64,000 nucleotides of DNA from Pyxicephalus adspersus (Eukaryota; Chordata; Amphibia; Anura; Pyxicephalidae). The position numbers were made by a program, and so were the translations under genes. Shown here in pieces: positions 35,991-46,137 of this stretch (position 1 is the first letter of the stretch; each line of letters begins with the position of its first letter). Below the pieces are notes generated by a model. That model saw nothing but the letters and a program-made list of their open reading frames with translations. It was not told the origin of the DNA and made no database searches. The stretch is from positions 70,385,757 to 70,449,756 of the forward strand of contig NC_092859.1 in assembly GCF_032062135.1 (NCBI RefSeq), read 5' to 3'.

Positions 35991-38045
35991 TATTCCTTTT
36001 TCAAAATGTTTCTTCTGGTTCCTGTCTGGATAAACTTTTGTCAATGAAAAAGGAAATGAGGATAAATCTCTCCAATGCAGTCCTTGGTAGCAGTAAATGC
36101 ATATAAGGGTTTTAACCCTTTTATTAATTACATTCTAAAGGCCTACTGTACAGGACCTGTACACCAATCCTAGGGATCAATTTTTTTTAAAACTATCACT
36201 CATTTGTTAGGTTGTGTACAGCAGCTTCATCCAATCATTGAGTGTTTTTGACTAAAATGGATTAAGAGCCATTCATTGCCATTCTACTGCAGAATATGGT
36301 TAGCATTTTTTGTATTCTTCTTACTGCTTCATAACATAGGGGAGGTGTTCTGCAGTCCTAACATACTTTCTGATAGCACTGTTTCAGATATGACTGCAGA
36401 GTGCACAGGTCATCTGTGAATTTCGGTCAGGTTCGGCAGGTATTTTTGTATTTATCACACAGATATAACAAAGCACTTTTAATGATGCAGTGTACAACTA
36501 TATGAGCTTCTCAAAGCATTAGAAGTCATTTATTGGAGCATTTATAGCGCAAAGCTAATGAGATTCAATAATCGGGGGTGGGAGGAGGAGAATATTTCTG
36601 AATTCACAAACAAACAGACAGACAAGTCCACACAATGCAAAGTAACATGTTAGATTGTGTCATGTTCATTCTATAATGGCGTATAGGTTTTAAAATTATA
36701 ACCCCCTGCAGTGAGGAAAATAACCACACTGATAAAGTAAAAGCTAATATAGTTAATACTATAGAGATAATATAGTAGGATCAATTTTATTCCATAGAAT
36801 ATGGCATCTTGCTCTATTAATTACCAAGAGGTATTAAGATTTTCCCAACCTACATGTAAACAAGAATACCCAACCAATGAGTACATCCAAACAACCAACA
36901 GTTCCAAAAAAACAAAGTGTCTAAAATTTATACTGAAACTGATTTAGCTTTGAACTTTGCTCTTTGTTTAGCCTGATGAAAATCAATAAAACACGGTAGC
37001 AATGTAGGTGGTGACATTGACCTGTCCTCTGCATTCCAGTGACATGAAACTGCTCCGCATGTAGCAATGCAATAAAGTTAGACTTGGACATCTAACCAGT
37101 CTGACTGGTGATGGTGACAAAACACACATCGCCTGGTGTAAATTATTATTATTATTTTGTTACACAATACTGAAACAACTAAGCCAGCAAAACAATATAT
37201 GTATGTATAAATGTATGACATATACATATGCATAATACAGACAAAGCACATAAACAATGTGCTTTGTTGATGTTCATTATAAATTGCCAATCTGCATTAG
37301 AAATAAATCAAGGGATCATATTCTACTGCATGGATTTATACAAAGGTGCTCAATTTGTAGCTAGCTGTAGACTAAATCCATACTACAACAGGGAATTTGC
37401 TTAAATTCCTTCCAGTGATCATTACTTTTTTACATTTGTTTTTAGATTCATGACATCAATGCTTTGAGCACCCATCAAGTTTCTGTCTCCTCATATTAGC
37501 CTTCCTCTACATCTCCTGGCTGTAATTTACGCTCACAACCTTGGAGGTAAATCTCTATTAGTCATGTTGGACAATGAGAGAATACAGCCATGATGTCATT
37601 ATTCCATGTGTCCAGTGAAATGCGTTGGCCGCCTATTCCACTATTGATCCACCTGGTCAAGGTTTGGTTCCGGAAGAGTGCTAGAGTTCTGAATACTAAG
37701 TCTGGCTTTGCTATTTTGTTTGTTCCAGACAAAAAATCTGATCAAGGAATACTAGTAACAGAATGAAAAAACGTGTGAAGTTGTCAGACCAAATCTACAA
37801 CAAAATGCAAGTTAATGAGTGAAAACGATGAAAGTAAAACAATGCCTGTAAAGGAATGCTTTTTACACCCTTAGATAGATCAGTGGCTGCTTGTGATACC
37901 AAGCTTTGGTGTATGACTTCCAAACTAAGCATGGGATTTGTCATGAAGTCCTTGGATAACACCTTATGTAGTCAGGCAGATTGCTATTGTTCAATGCATT
38001 CACCATCATATAGCACGCAGGTTCTTACTGCCTGGATAAGAAAGC
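35991..38045. other. Non-coding stretch without recognised features
   Basis: About 2 kb with no gene supported; a small ATT run is at 37144-37156. Confidence 0.45.
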
Positions 38046-38053
38046 CTCTAGAT

Positions 38054-38261
38054 CAGGGTTTCTCAACTAGGGTTCCTTCAAAGGATGCTGAGAAATGAGC
38101 AGTTTGTGACTCTCAGGTCAGTTACCACTGATGCCAATGACTGTGCAAGGGTGATATTCTTCCCACTGTACACCACACTAATGTACTGTGAGCCCTGAAT
38201 ATAGTAATTATAATAAGGGTTCCCTAAAGGTCCCCCATGTTTTAAAGGTTGAGAAAGCTTA
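38054..38261. mobile_element. Short hAT-like MITE (CAGGGTTTCTCAAC)
   Basis: The left end CAGGGTTTCTCAACTAGGGT and the right end, read on the minus strand as TAAGCTTTCTCAACCTTTAA, share an imperfect terminal repeat around TTTCTCAAC. An internal GGGTTCC (about 38070) faces GGGAACCC (about 38216-38223). Flanks are CTCTAGAT (38046-38053) and CTCTAGCT (38262-38269), an 8-bp duplication with one mismatch, typical of hAT elements. It is 208 bp and has no coding capacity. Confidence 0.75.
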
Positions 38262-38269
38262 CTCTAGCT

Positions 38270-38780
38270 TATGGAGATTTTACAGTCCAGCTTAAATTTT
38301 GCTAAAAGGTTGGCTGATGTGAAACTTGAACCAATGAAAGCCTTTTGACATCAAGTTACCCTAAGCCACACCATTTCTTGCATATGGACCCCAAGGGCAG
38401 ACAAGTGATTACCGTTCTGTGTTCCTCTACTGGGTTATTATTTTCACCCCATCCATTGGCAACCTCTACAGCTAATGCTTGTGGTAGCACCATGCCTCAT
38501 GGACCATATTTGTGAACGAACAAAGAGCAACTCTTGGCGTATACAATAACACAACACAAAAGGTGCAAAGTGCAATAAACCCCAACAAGCAAAAATGATC
38601 TGTTTACAGATCTGACCCCAGCAGAGTGAATATTACCCCTTGGTATAGGTTGGTGTACTTTGCACATCATGGTCCTATGGACTTTGTGTATGATGATGAG
38701 TTATAGATGAGCACACAATAGCAGCACATTTCCCTAGCATATCACACCCAATACACAGTGATCGGTGTGGTGGCTGGGTA
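38270..38780. other. Non-coding stretch next to candidate exon
   Basis: Nothing recognised. If the minus-strand exon ending near 38787 is real, this is the start of its first intron. Confidence 0.35.
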
Positions 38781-38786
38781 CTTACA

Positions 38787-39420
38787 GCTGGTGCTCATGT
38801 TGCTGGTCTTCTCATCAGACAGTACAATGAAAAGTGAGTCCTCGCCGGTGTGAGCTCTATGACAGCTGCTGATCAGTTCCAGGCTTGTGTCTTCCTCCAC
38901 TTACATACAAGCAGTCCCTGGAGCGTCCATACAAGCCATGATCACCTACCTACACACTGACAGGTAGGCAGCCACATGCACTGCAAAGGTCACACAATAG
39001 GAAACAATAGGAAGGTGTGTGTGTGTGCAGGAGGGATGCCACAGACACACACAGAGGTAGTCAGGAATGCCAAGAGCACACGCCTAGAGCCACAACACGC
39101 CTGTCACCTTGCTCACCACTGTCACCACTCGGGGGTGTGGACTGTACTGACAAGAGGGGGGAGCACGTCCATACACAGCGCTTATTAGCCCTGACTGCTC
39201 TTTCCTCTGCCTGGCATCCTCCGTCTGCAGCCTAGGCAGTCAGTGCAATGGTGTGCAGGGCTCCTCCGGGACGGGAGCAGCGTGAGACGGAGAGCACAGG
39301 ATGAGGCAGCCACCTCTCACATGCAGTGCTGACACCTACCGCTCAGCCGTGGAATCGCATCGTGCCAAGCCATATGCTCGCCCGGCTCATCAAAGCAAAC
39401 AGCGGCTCGCGATCAAAGTG
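38787..39420 (-). other. Candidate first exon of an unidentified minus-strand gene
   Basis: This is the only CpG-rich, ORF-like segment of the window. On the minus strand it ends with CAGCAACATGAGCACCAGCT followed by a strong donor GTAAGT, so translation could begin at 38798 (A at -3, frame MSTS with one base carried over). The same frame is open for 40 codons upstream to a TAA at about 38903 (the text before the ATG reads GEDSLFIVLSDEKTSN). A second ATG with strong context (ATCATGGCT, 38939) opens a 12-codon frame, MACMDAPGTACM, whose end overlaps another GTAAGT donor at 38904. The short frame could therefore be an upstream ORF or an alternative first coding exon. I do not recognise the protein and have no transcript evidence. 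Confidence 0.3.
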
Positions 39421-39450
39421 AGCTAATTCGCTGCTCAATTCAAGGAGAGC
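39060..39450 (-). promoter_or_regulatory. CpG-rich segment, possible promoter
   Basis: CpG dinucleotides cluster here (CTCCGGGACGGGAGCAGCGT, GAGACGG, CGCATCGTGCC, CTCGCCCGGC, GGCTCGCGATC) while they are scarce in the rest of the window. No TATA box was seen at a sensible distance. This fits a TATA-less vertebrate promoter with transcription towards lower coordinates into the candidate exon, but the island is short (about 400 bp) and could be a GC-rich repeat. Confidence 0.35.
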
Positions 39451-39589
39451 ACTGGAGGGGCTTTCTAATGGGGGGTATAGGCTGACAATAGCTGCAAGAA
39501 TACAGGGATACATTGCAATTATTCTTAGAGGCAGGAAAAGATGAATTTATATAATAACATTTCATATATACCAAATAATTGGCATGTGT

Positions 39590-39632
39590 ATATATATATT
39601 GACAAAACACTATATTACTATCTAGATTTTGC

Positions 39633-39689
<57 letters not shown>

Positions 39690-39690
39690 C
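39590..39690. repeat. (TA)n-(TG)n microsatellite
   Basis: TA repeats from 39590, with a pure run at about 39638-39679 ending in TGTGTGTGTG. It abuts the L2-type tail at 39702. Confidence 0.9.
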
Positions 39691-39701
39691 TTTTTTAACA
39701 G

Positions 39702-39850
39702 TCTTAGATTGTAAGCTCTTCTGGGCAGGGTCCTCTCCTCCTGTGTCACTGTCTGTATCTGTCTGTCATTTTCAACCCCTATTTATGTACAGAGCTGTAT
39801 AATATGTTGGTGTTATATAAATATAGTTTGTTAATATTATTAATATTAAT
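39702..39850 (+). mobile_element. L2-type LINE/SINE 3' tail
   Basis: TTAGATTGTAAGCTCTTCTG, GGCAGGGTCCTCTCCTCCTG, TGTCACTGTCTGTATCTGTC, TGTCATTTTCAACCCCTATT, a decayed CAGAGCTGTATAATATGTTG, GTTATATAAATATAG, then an AATATTATTAATATTAAT tail. Confidence 0.85.
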
Positions 39851-40119
39851 ACCAACACACATAACTATCTTTCTCTTTGTATATATATATATATATTATA
39901 TTTTACAATTAACATTCATTCTTGTACATTACAATGCGCAGTCAGAGCTGCAAGAGCAGCTTGTGTCCACCGATGGAGAGCACAGAAACAAGCTGGGAGA
40001 TCTCAGTTCCCTTACCCTCTTCTTCTCCCATTCTCCCCCCTACTAAAATTGCAGATGGGTATTATATGGGATTTTGGCTTTTTTTGTTTAACGTTAAACT
40101 GAAAAACGGTGAAAACAGG

Positions 40120-40235
40120 CAATTTTTACCCTGGAGCATCCAGGAGCCTCTCGGGATGCGGATGCGTGACGTAGGTATCCCGGGAGGCTTTGCGCTCCCA
40201 TTAATTTTTGATTGAGAATTAGGGAGCGGTGCTGC

Positions 40236-40267
<32 letters not shown>

Positions 40268-40376
40268 AAATAAAAGGGTGTTGCACTTAAAAAACAAACA
40301 ACATTTTTACTTTACATAAAAGGGTTGTCTACCTTTTTATGTAAAGTGAAATTTCTGAGTTTAGGTACGCTTTAAA
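40120..40376 (-). mobile_element. Second copy of the AAAGCGTACCTAAACTC element (partial)
   Basis: Read on the minus strand from 40376: AAAGCGTACCTAAACTCAGA, AATTTCACTTTACATAAAAA, GGTAGACAACCC, then the complementary TTTTATGTAAAGTAAAAA, a poly(A) insertion (40242-40267 as T on the plus strand), and CTCCCGGGATACCTACGTCA, matching the 11.2 kb copy (GGATACCTACGTCACGCATC). The far end of the element was not found. Confidence 0.7.
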
Positions 40377-40728
40377 GTTTTGATATACGGAAATCCAAGA
40401 TGATTGGTTTTAAAAGAAACAGAAAATCCAGTTAAGGATAGAGATGATAGTGGCCATGCTGTTAATATCACAGATGCATAGATGTGAAGAGGGTCTTGGG
40501 TTTTTTTACCAAAAAATATTTTTTTGAAGCATATGTACTTGAGTTCTGCACTGGGAGAGAGAGAGTTGACCCTAATTTATCATTTATGTCCTATGTTGTT
40601 CTACAACCACAAATCAGATTCCTGATGACAGATTTGAAAGATGTATTTACTCTAGTGACCTTGGGCAATACACAGCAGTCCTTACTTTATGTATGTATAA
40701 TTGCTGATATTTGCACAATTATATTTCT

Positions 40729-40770
40729 CTCTTTCCCTTTCCCTTTCTCTCCTTCTCTCTCTACCATATT
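40729..40770 (+). repeat. CT-rich low-complexity tract
   Basis: Pyrimidine run of CTCTTTCCCTTTCCC type, about 40 bp. Confidence 0.8.
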
Positions 40771-40969
40771 GTTTAGCAATTTGTTGGAAATAAGTAGATC
40801 AGTAGCCACCATTTGTAAACAAAAGAATAACTATTTATTTCTCACCCACACTCTTTTCTTGCACACAATACCTGCTGTCATATATTTTACAATTATCTTC
40901 TGTATTACCCCCCTCTTATACTTTTAGAATCCTCTGCTGTACAAACTGCCTATTGTCATAATCTTGATA

Positions 40970-41300
40970 CCCTCTACACCATCCACATGATAACCTCCAC
41001 ACTCCTTAACATTCTGCCCCCTTCATACCCTCTACACACCCCTCCTGCACACACTGTCTGCCCCCTTCATACCTTCCACACTCCTCTCCTGCATATACTT
41101 CCCCCTTTATATCCTCCAAATCCCCTCCTGCACATACTGCCCTTTCATACCCTCCACACTCCTCTTCTACATATACTGCCCCTTCATATGCTCCACATTC
41201 CCCTCCAACATATCCTGCCCCATTCACATTTGCTCTTTATTCCCTACCTGCATATACTGCCCCATTCATATGCTCCACATTCCCCTCCTGCATATATGAT
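40970..41300 (+). repeat. Pyrimidine-rich minisatellite, about 45-bp unit
   Basis: About seven degenerate copies of CTGCCCCCTTCATACCCTCC ACACTCCCCTCCTGCACATA follow one another, separated by phase slips. The plus strand is almost free of G, so ORFs through it on either strand (40987-41310 and 41006-41227) have repetitive His/Pro/Leu or Gly/Glu composition and are not genes. Confidence 0.85.
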
Positions 41301-41310
41301 ATTTTACTAA

Positions 41311-42375
41311 TTGGGTTTACATAAACTTAATGTCCAACTTTTGTTTATAGTTTTTTTAGTTTTGGATAGAGAAACCGATCTTGGTAATTTACTGCATATA
41401 TTTAAGAAAGGATATGTGATGCTTAGTCAGGGGACTGTCTGATTGACTTTCAGTCAGATTCTCCAATGACAAGGAAAAAAAGCTGATGCTGAAATACATT
41501 TATTTTTAACATGGAATACTGCAAAGCTACAAATGCAGGGTCACTAAATTATAGCTTCTGGCAATTGTTGTCCTGTTTATTGCAAGACTAAAATGTGATT
41601 TTCCTGATTGCTGCCCACTCCTCGGTGTACTAGTTACTAACAGCTTAGCTTTGGAAAACAGAATATAAATACCAAATATAAATTAAATACCAAAAAAAAA
41701 CAGCATAAATACCAAATGAGGTGCTATAAAGACAATATCATAACTAATGAGTATCTACTGTAACTTTTCATTTGAAAAAGTCCAGGTATTCATTAACATT
41801 CAAGCCCAACCCCAGCTTGGGAAAAAATGTGATTACCTAGCAGTTTTTTTTTTTTTTTACAAAAGCTTCTATACTCACCTCTTCTCTAGGTTGTGCCCCC
41901 ACCACCACCTAAGTGCCATGGTTTCATTGTTTGTTTGCTGACTATGGAAATAGACTAATTCTGGTTTTCCTAATAAATGAATCCACTGAAACAAACAAAG
42001 TCTGCAAGTTCCTTAAGTGGGCCTACACTCTGACCCTGCTTGACACATCTCACTTGTGGGTGTAGGGTTCCCTTTTCTGGTTTCTGGTTCTGCTTTGCTT
42101 TAACACACTTTGTAGATCTTATGGTGCTGATATTGCCCCCATCAGCTGCAGCTGAGATCAGAAATTGAAAAGGCATGCAGAAGGTGCTAAGTAAATTTTT
42201 GAAGTGAGGCATTAAGAAATGTATGTTGCTGTTTAAGGTGTGACATGATATCGTGATCAGATATCAAAAGCAACTTTCAAATTTATCATCACCGGTCCAC
42301 TTTAATTCCCACAAGGTAAGCTTTTTAATGGCTGTCAAGTATTCTTTGAACTTGGTAATAGTGAAATAGTCTGGG
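41311..42375. other. Non-coding stretch without recognised features
   Basis: AT-rich, with a (T)n run at 41846-41858. No gene or repeat boundary seen. Confidence 0.5.
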
Positions 42376-42384
42376 TATATATAG

Positions 42385-42449
<65 letters not shown>
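42376..42449. repeat. (TA)n microsatellite
   Basis: About 74 bp of TA repeat with an AAATA interruption. The Ile-Tyr ORF across it is an artefact. Confidence 0.95.
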
Positions 42450-42451
<2 letters not shown>

Positions 42452-43493
42452 GTTCAAAAGACTGGCAGCTCACCTTAAAGCACAAAAAATAAACATTTTT
42501 ATTTCTGTTAGTGCACTACTCTTCAGGTGTAACAGCACATTGGGTTGCCATTCAAAATGAAAAGCATGCAAAACAGTGGTTCTTTCTTTAACTTGCATTG
42601 CAGTAACATATGGTAAAATGTGTGACTTTCACTACAAAGTCTTAGGCTCTCTAAAACTTTTAACTGTGAGGCACACCATATAATGAAATGATTCCTTTTA
42701 TAGTTATCCTGCATGTCTTTGTCTTGGTATTGGGAGACTATTTCCCCAATTCACAGGACATCAGCTTGGGCAGTTTCATGGCTAAATTATATACAGAGAG
42801 AGCAGTCGTTTCATTTGTCACTGCAGTCCTCCTGATTTTTTACAGAGCAATTAGAAGCTTATCTTTTCCTCCTTACAGGTACCTTAAAAAAGGCTCTATT
42901 CCTGAAAGTAATAATGCTGTGATAATCCATTGCCAAATTTTATTAAGTATGTGTTGTATAGCATGTTGACATGCATTGCACACACATTTTGTTTTGGGGG
43001 TGCACCCCTTTCTTTTCTAAAGTTCCGTTAATGCACATCTGTGCAGCAATCATGATCCAAATGCTCTACAAGAAAAAAAAAACTGATTCCCCGGGTTTAC
43101 AGTGTATTTCCTATAAATTTTAATAGCTTTTTATATTTTGTATATTTAAATCATCAGAGTTGCTAGAACTAACTTCCACATCTGCACAGCGCCTGCTGAA
43201 AAAATACCTCAACCTGCAATAAATTATGAGACAGTATGAGAGCGTGCTGTAGTAGAGAAGGAAAGAGATAAAGCCATAAGATTGACAGCAAATAAATAGA
43301 AGAAGTGACTGATTTTTCTAAGATTTATCACCATATTGAAAAGTGCTGTTATACTTCAAAGACACAAAATATGACAGCCTGATCTGAGTACAGAAACATT
43401 TTAGGTACATATAGAACAGCAGAAGAATTCTTGAGCTCCATCTAGTGTTTAAAATACACAGTATAATATTCTTCTTCTACAGAGTTATTAGAA
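42450..43493. other. Non-coding stretch without recognised features
   Basis: ORF 42688-42969 (93 codons) has a hydrophobic start but no recognised family and no splice context. Nothing else supportable. Confidence 0.45.
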
Positions 43494-43622
43494 CATTGAC
43501 ATAATATGCAGCGCTTTACAAAGTCCATAGTCATGTCACTAGCTGTAGTGCCCTTGCTAAGATTTGAACCTGGGACCCAGTGCTGCAAAGGTCAGAGTGC
43601 TATAACCCATAAGCCACCACGC
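43494..43622 (-). mobile_element. tRNA-derived SINE with L2-type tail
   Basis: On the minus strand the element opens with a tRNA-like head: GTGGCTTATGGGTTATAGCA (box A region, 43605-43618), then GGGTCCCAGGTTCAAATC, where GGTTCAAATC (43570-43561) is close to the box B consensus GGTTCGANNCC. It passes to GTGACATGACTATGGACTTT, GTAAAGCGCTGCATATTATG and a short tail. Internal RNA polymerase III boxes plus a LINE-like tail define a tRNA-type SINE. The body present in the 34453 copy (GTGGGTTTCCTCC) is deleted here. Confidence 0.7.
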
Positions 43623-44156
43623 TTCTTATCCTACATCAGCGTTCCTAAACCCCTAATAAACACAGATTCAGCATTACAGTGATCAGTTAGCATATGCAAA
43701 TTATATTAAAGTATATAGACACATATTTTAGTAAATGATCATGCTTTATTTGGTGTTTTATGAACCAATACATGTTTTGTAAGTGACATAATACTGTTTT
43801 AGACTACATCAGTCTAGAATGAATTGCGCAAATGTGTATATTGAGCGGTCAAAGCATACAATTATCTCCAGCAGATGAGGAACATGAATTTTAACCTGAT
43901 TTCTGTGTATCAATGAACGAACAAATGAAAGAGAGAAGGGTTTTTGGCAAACAAAAGAAAGTGTATTCAAAAATGATATTCATATATTACAGGAAACAAG
44001 ATAGTAGTTTTTTGGCCACGATAACTTCTTGTGTTTAATAATTTAGGTTTAAGGCCCTTTAGGGAACTATACATGTAGCATCTATCCTGTAAAGCATATA
44101 CATAGCCATAAATTATGGTAACTTGCGTTAAATAAAATGTCAGTGTATAACTGTTG
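43623..44156. other. Non-coding stretch without recognised features
   Basis: AT-rich with no supported feature. Confidence 0.5.
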
Positions 44157-44196
44157 TACCCGGCGCGTTTCGCCTTAGACGGCTTCTTCAGGGGTA
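44157..44196 (-). ncRNA. Hammerhead-like ribozyme motif (probably inactive)
   Basis: On the minus strand the order is UACCC, CUGAAGA, A, GCC, GUCUAA, GGC, GAAAC, GCGCC, GGGUA. CUGAAGA fits the hammerhead box CUGANGA and GAAA the second box; GCC/GGC gives a short stem II and UACCC/GGGUA a perfect 5-bp closing stem I. Related vertebrate repeats, from memory, read GAAACGCGUC, which would supply the NUH cleavage triplet GUC; here that position is GCC, so self-cleavage is unlikely in this copy. The motif may belong to a Penelope-like or other retroelement end. No coding part was found nearby. Confidence 0.35.
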
Positions 44197-45645
44197 GTGG
44201 TGTTTCAGCAAGTTGGTTCAATCAGTGCAAATGAGAATTCTAAGTTCACAGATATAAATATTGACAATGTAAAATAACAGCCATAAACATATAAATATGT
44301 ATATATAGGTACTAAATATACGTGGTACAGTGCAATAATAGATTACTATATAGTAGCTAGATCAATTTAGCATGAAAATGCTAGTAAATATCATTGACAA
44401 GAGTTATATGCTAGTACATGATGAATAAATTAGTATATAGGTTTATAACTCATAAGGCTTCACATAATGTTGTATAAGATATAATATGTATTGGTGACTT
44501 ACATGGTCTTGAAGTATGGCTTAATACAGCTGTATCAGTTTATTTCCCAATATATGAAGATGGAAGTTGGGTAAGAATAATATAGATCGAATTCTGTCCA
44601 CAGTGATGGTACCTCAAGCAATATTATCAGTAAATGTGTACTACTAAACACCCCCTCACCCCAGGTTTTGGAGGTAGGAAAAGTTATTCTGTAACCCATA
44701 TCTAGGGACTGGTAAGCTGCTTTATATTATATTTTTGTTTTTTGGTTCAGATACACATTAGTATCTTATCCTGTGTGGAAGCTTATATAAATATGACTGT
44801 TGCTGATCTTACCTTGCTGCAAGAAATAAAGCTTATGACAAACATGCAAGCTTGGGTGTCTAAAAGCTATTCAGGGCTAGCCTAGGGGTGGTAAGAAGTG
44901 TTCCCAGAGATTTCTTTTGCTGCAAATTTTATGTAGGGCCTTATCAACTATTTATTGTGTATAGACAATAAAAGATGATGCATTGCCTTTTATAAACTCT
45001 TTTTATTAAACGTTAAATTTATTCATCATACAAATGAGAAATACAATATGGTACGTACACACAAACAAAAAAGTATAGTAGAACATGGTTTTATTGGTGC
45101 AGTAATGTCTTATCAATCACTCAACTTAAACATCTATTGCATTCAGTATATGCAGAACAAATGCAGCTAACCTGGGAACTGTGACCACATGTTCCAAAAT
45201 TATTGGAATCTAGGTATCATTTTCCTCTTTTAATACATAAGGTTTTCAATTGTAGTTACCTGCTTAAAAAAAGTTTTCCACAATCTTTTCAGGGGTGATT
45301 GGAGTAAATTTTTAATTTGAAGATTAGCTCATAAGACAAGAAAAATCAGTTGATAATATCAAGGGATATTCGAGGGTTTTTCATGGCCATTCAAAACTTA
45401 TGAAGCCATATAAGGGTAAGGTATGTCTGATAAAGAATAAAGAGTTGTATTAGTTTATACATTACAGATGGAGCATCCAGGGTGTGCAACCATCTTCCCA
45501 CTTTCCACTTCATTTGTGAAAGAAAGAATCAAGAACTTTCATTCATGTCAATCTAGGAGTGGTATTTTACTTGTTTTGGTGTGAATAAAGTGAGAATGCA
45601 AAATAGAAATGTTATCCTTTGGTTACTATCTTAAAATTCTGGTAT
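44197..45645. other. Non-coding stretch without recognised features
   Basis: AT-rich; no gene or repeat edges seen. Confidence 0.5.
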
Positions 45646-45649
45646 GTGG

Positions 45650-46133
45650 TGTGACATGGCAAAAGGGGTCATCTATGGGAAAAATTAACCAGCAACAGGT
45701 CTGCGGGGATTCCAGACCTGGGTTTTGCATGTCACTCAGAGTTTGGTTTTGTCTGGCCATTAATTACTGCTAAGCTGTGAGCAGCAGGTAAAAAGGGAAG
45801 GAGAGGAAGTAAGCTCTCTCTGACCTGGGGTACAGGGAATCTGCCTGAGATAGCCATTGTTGTACTACATGTGAGTAAAGGTTGCTGGTACGTTTGTGTT
45901 GGGTTGGCTTGGTCAGCCACCAACTGGTAGAGAGGAATCTGCCTGCTGTTTAGTTAGTGGCTGACTGGCTAGGATTTATTTTTGTTTTATCTTAAGCAAC
46001 CTTTTATTAAAACTGACTGCGGGTCAGTTTCTAACCTTATCCACTGTCTCCAGTGTGCTTCATACACCTCTCCTTCAGTCTGAGAGTACCTCCTGCCCCA
46101 GAAAAGGTGATCCCACAAGGGTGGTATACCACA
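45650..46133 (+). mobile_element. Solo LTR with 4-bp target-site duplication
   Basis: The segment begins TGTGACATGGC and ends GTATACCACA, so it has TG...CA ends and a 4-bp inverted terminus TGTG/CACA. GTGG directly precedes it (45646-45649) and directly follows it (46134-46137), a 4-bp duplication as made by retroviral-type integrases of several LTR-retrotransposon lineages. A polyadenylation signal ATTAAA lies at 46006-46011, placing a U3-R boundary region upstream and about 120 bp of R/U5 downstream. There is no adjacent primer-binding site or coding sequence and no second LTR within several kb, so this is a solo LTR left by recombination. The lineage is not determined. Confidence 0.6.
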
Positions 46134-46137
46134 GTGG

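Noticed and set aside
40484..40927. 147-codon plus-strand ORF, the longest in the window apart from those through the N gap
   Set aside because: It includes a CT-rich low-complexity tract, has no recognisable domain, and shows no splice or promoter context.
40987..41310. ORF with repeated HTLH/PPLH pattern
   Set aside because: It is the translation of the pyrimidine-rich minisatellite.
43561..43622. A tRNA gene
   Set aside because: Box A and box B are present but the fold lacks a proper acceptor stem and the sequence continues into a SINE tail.
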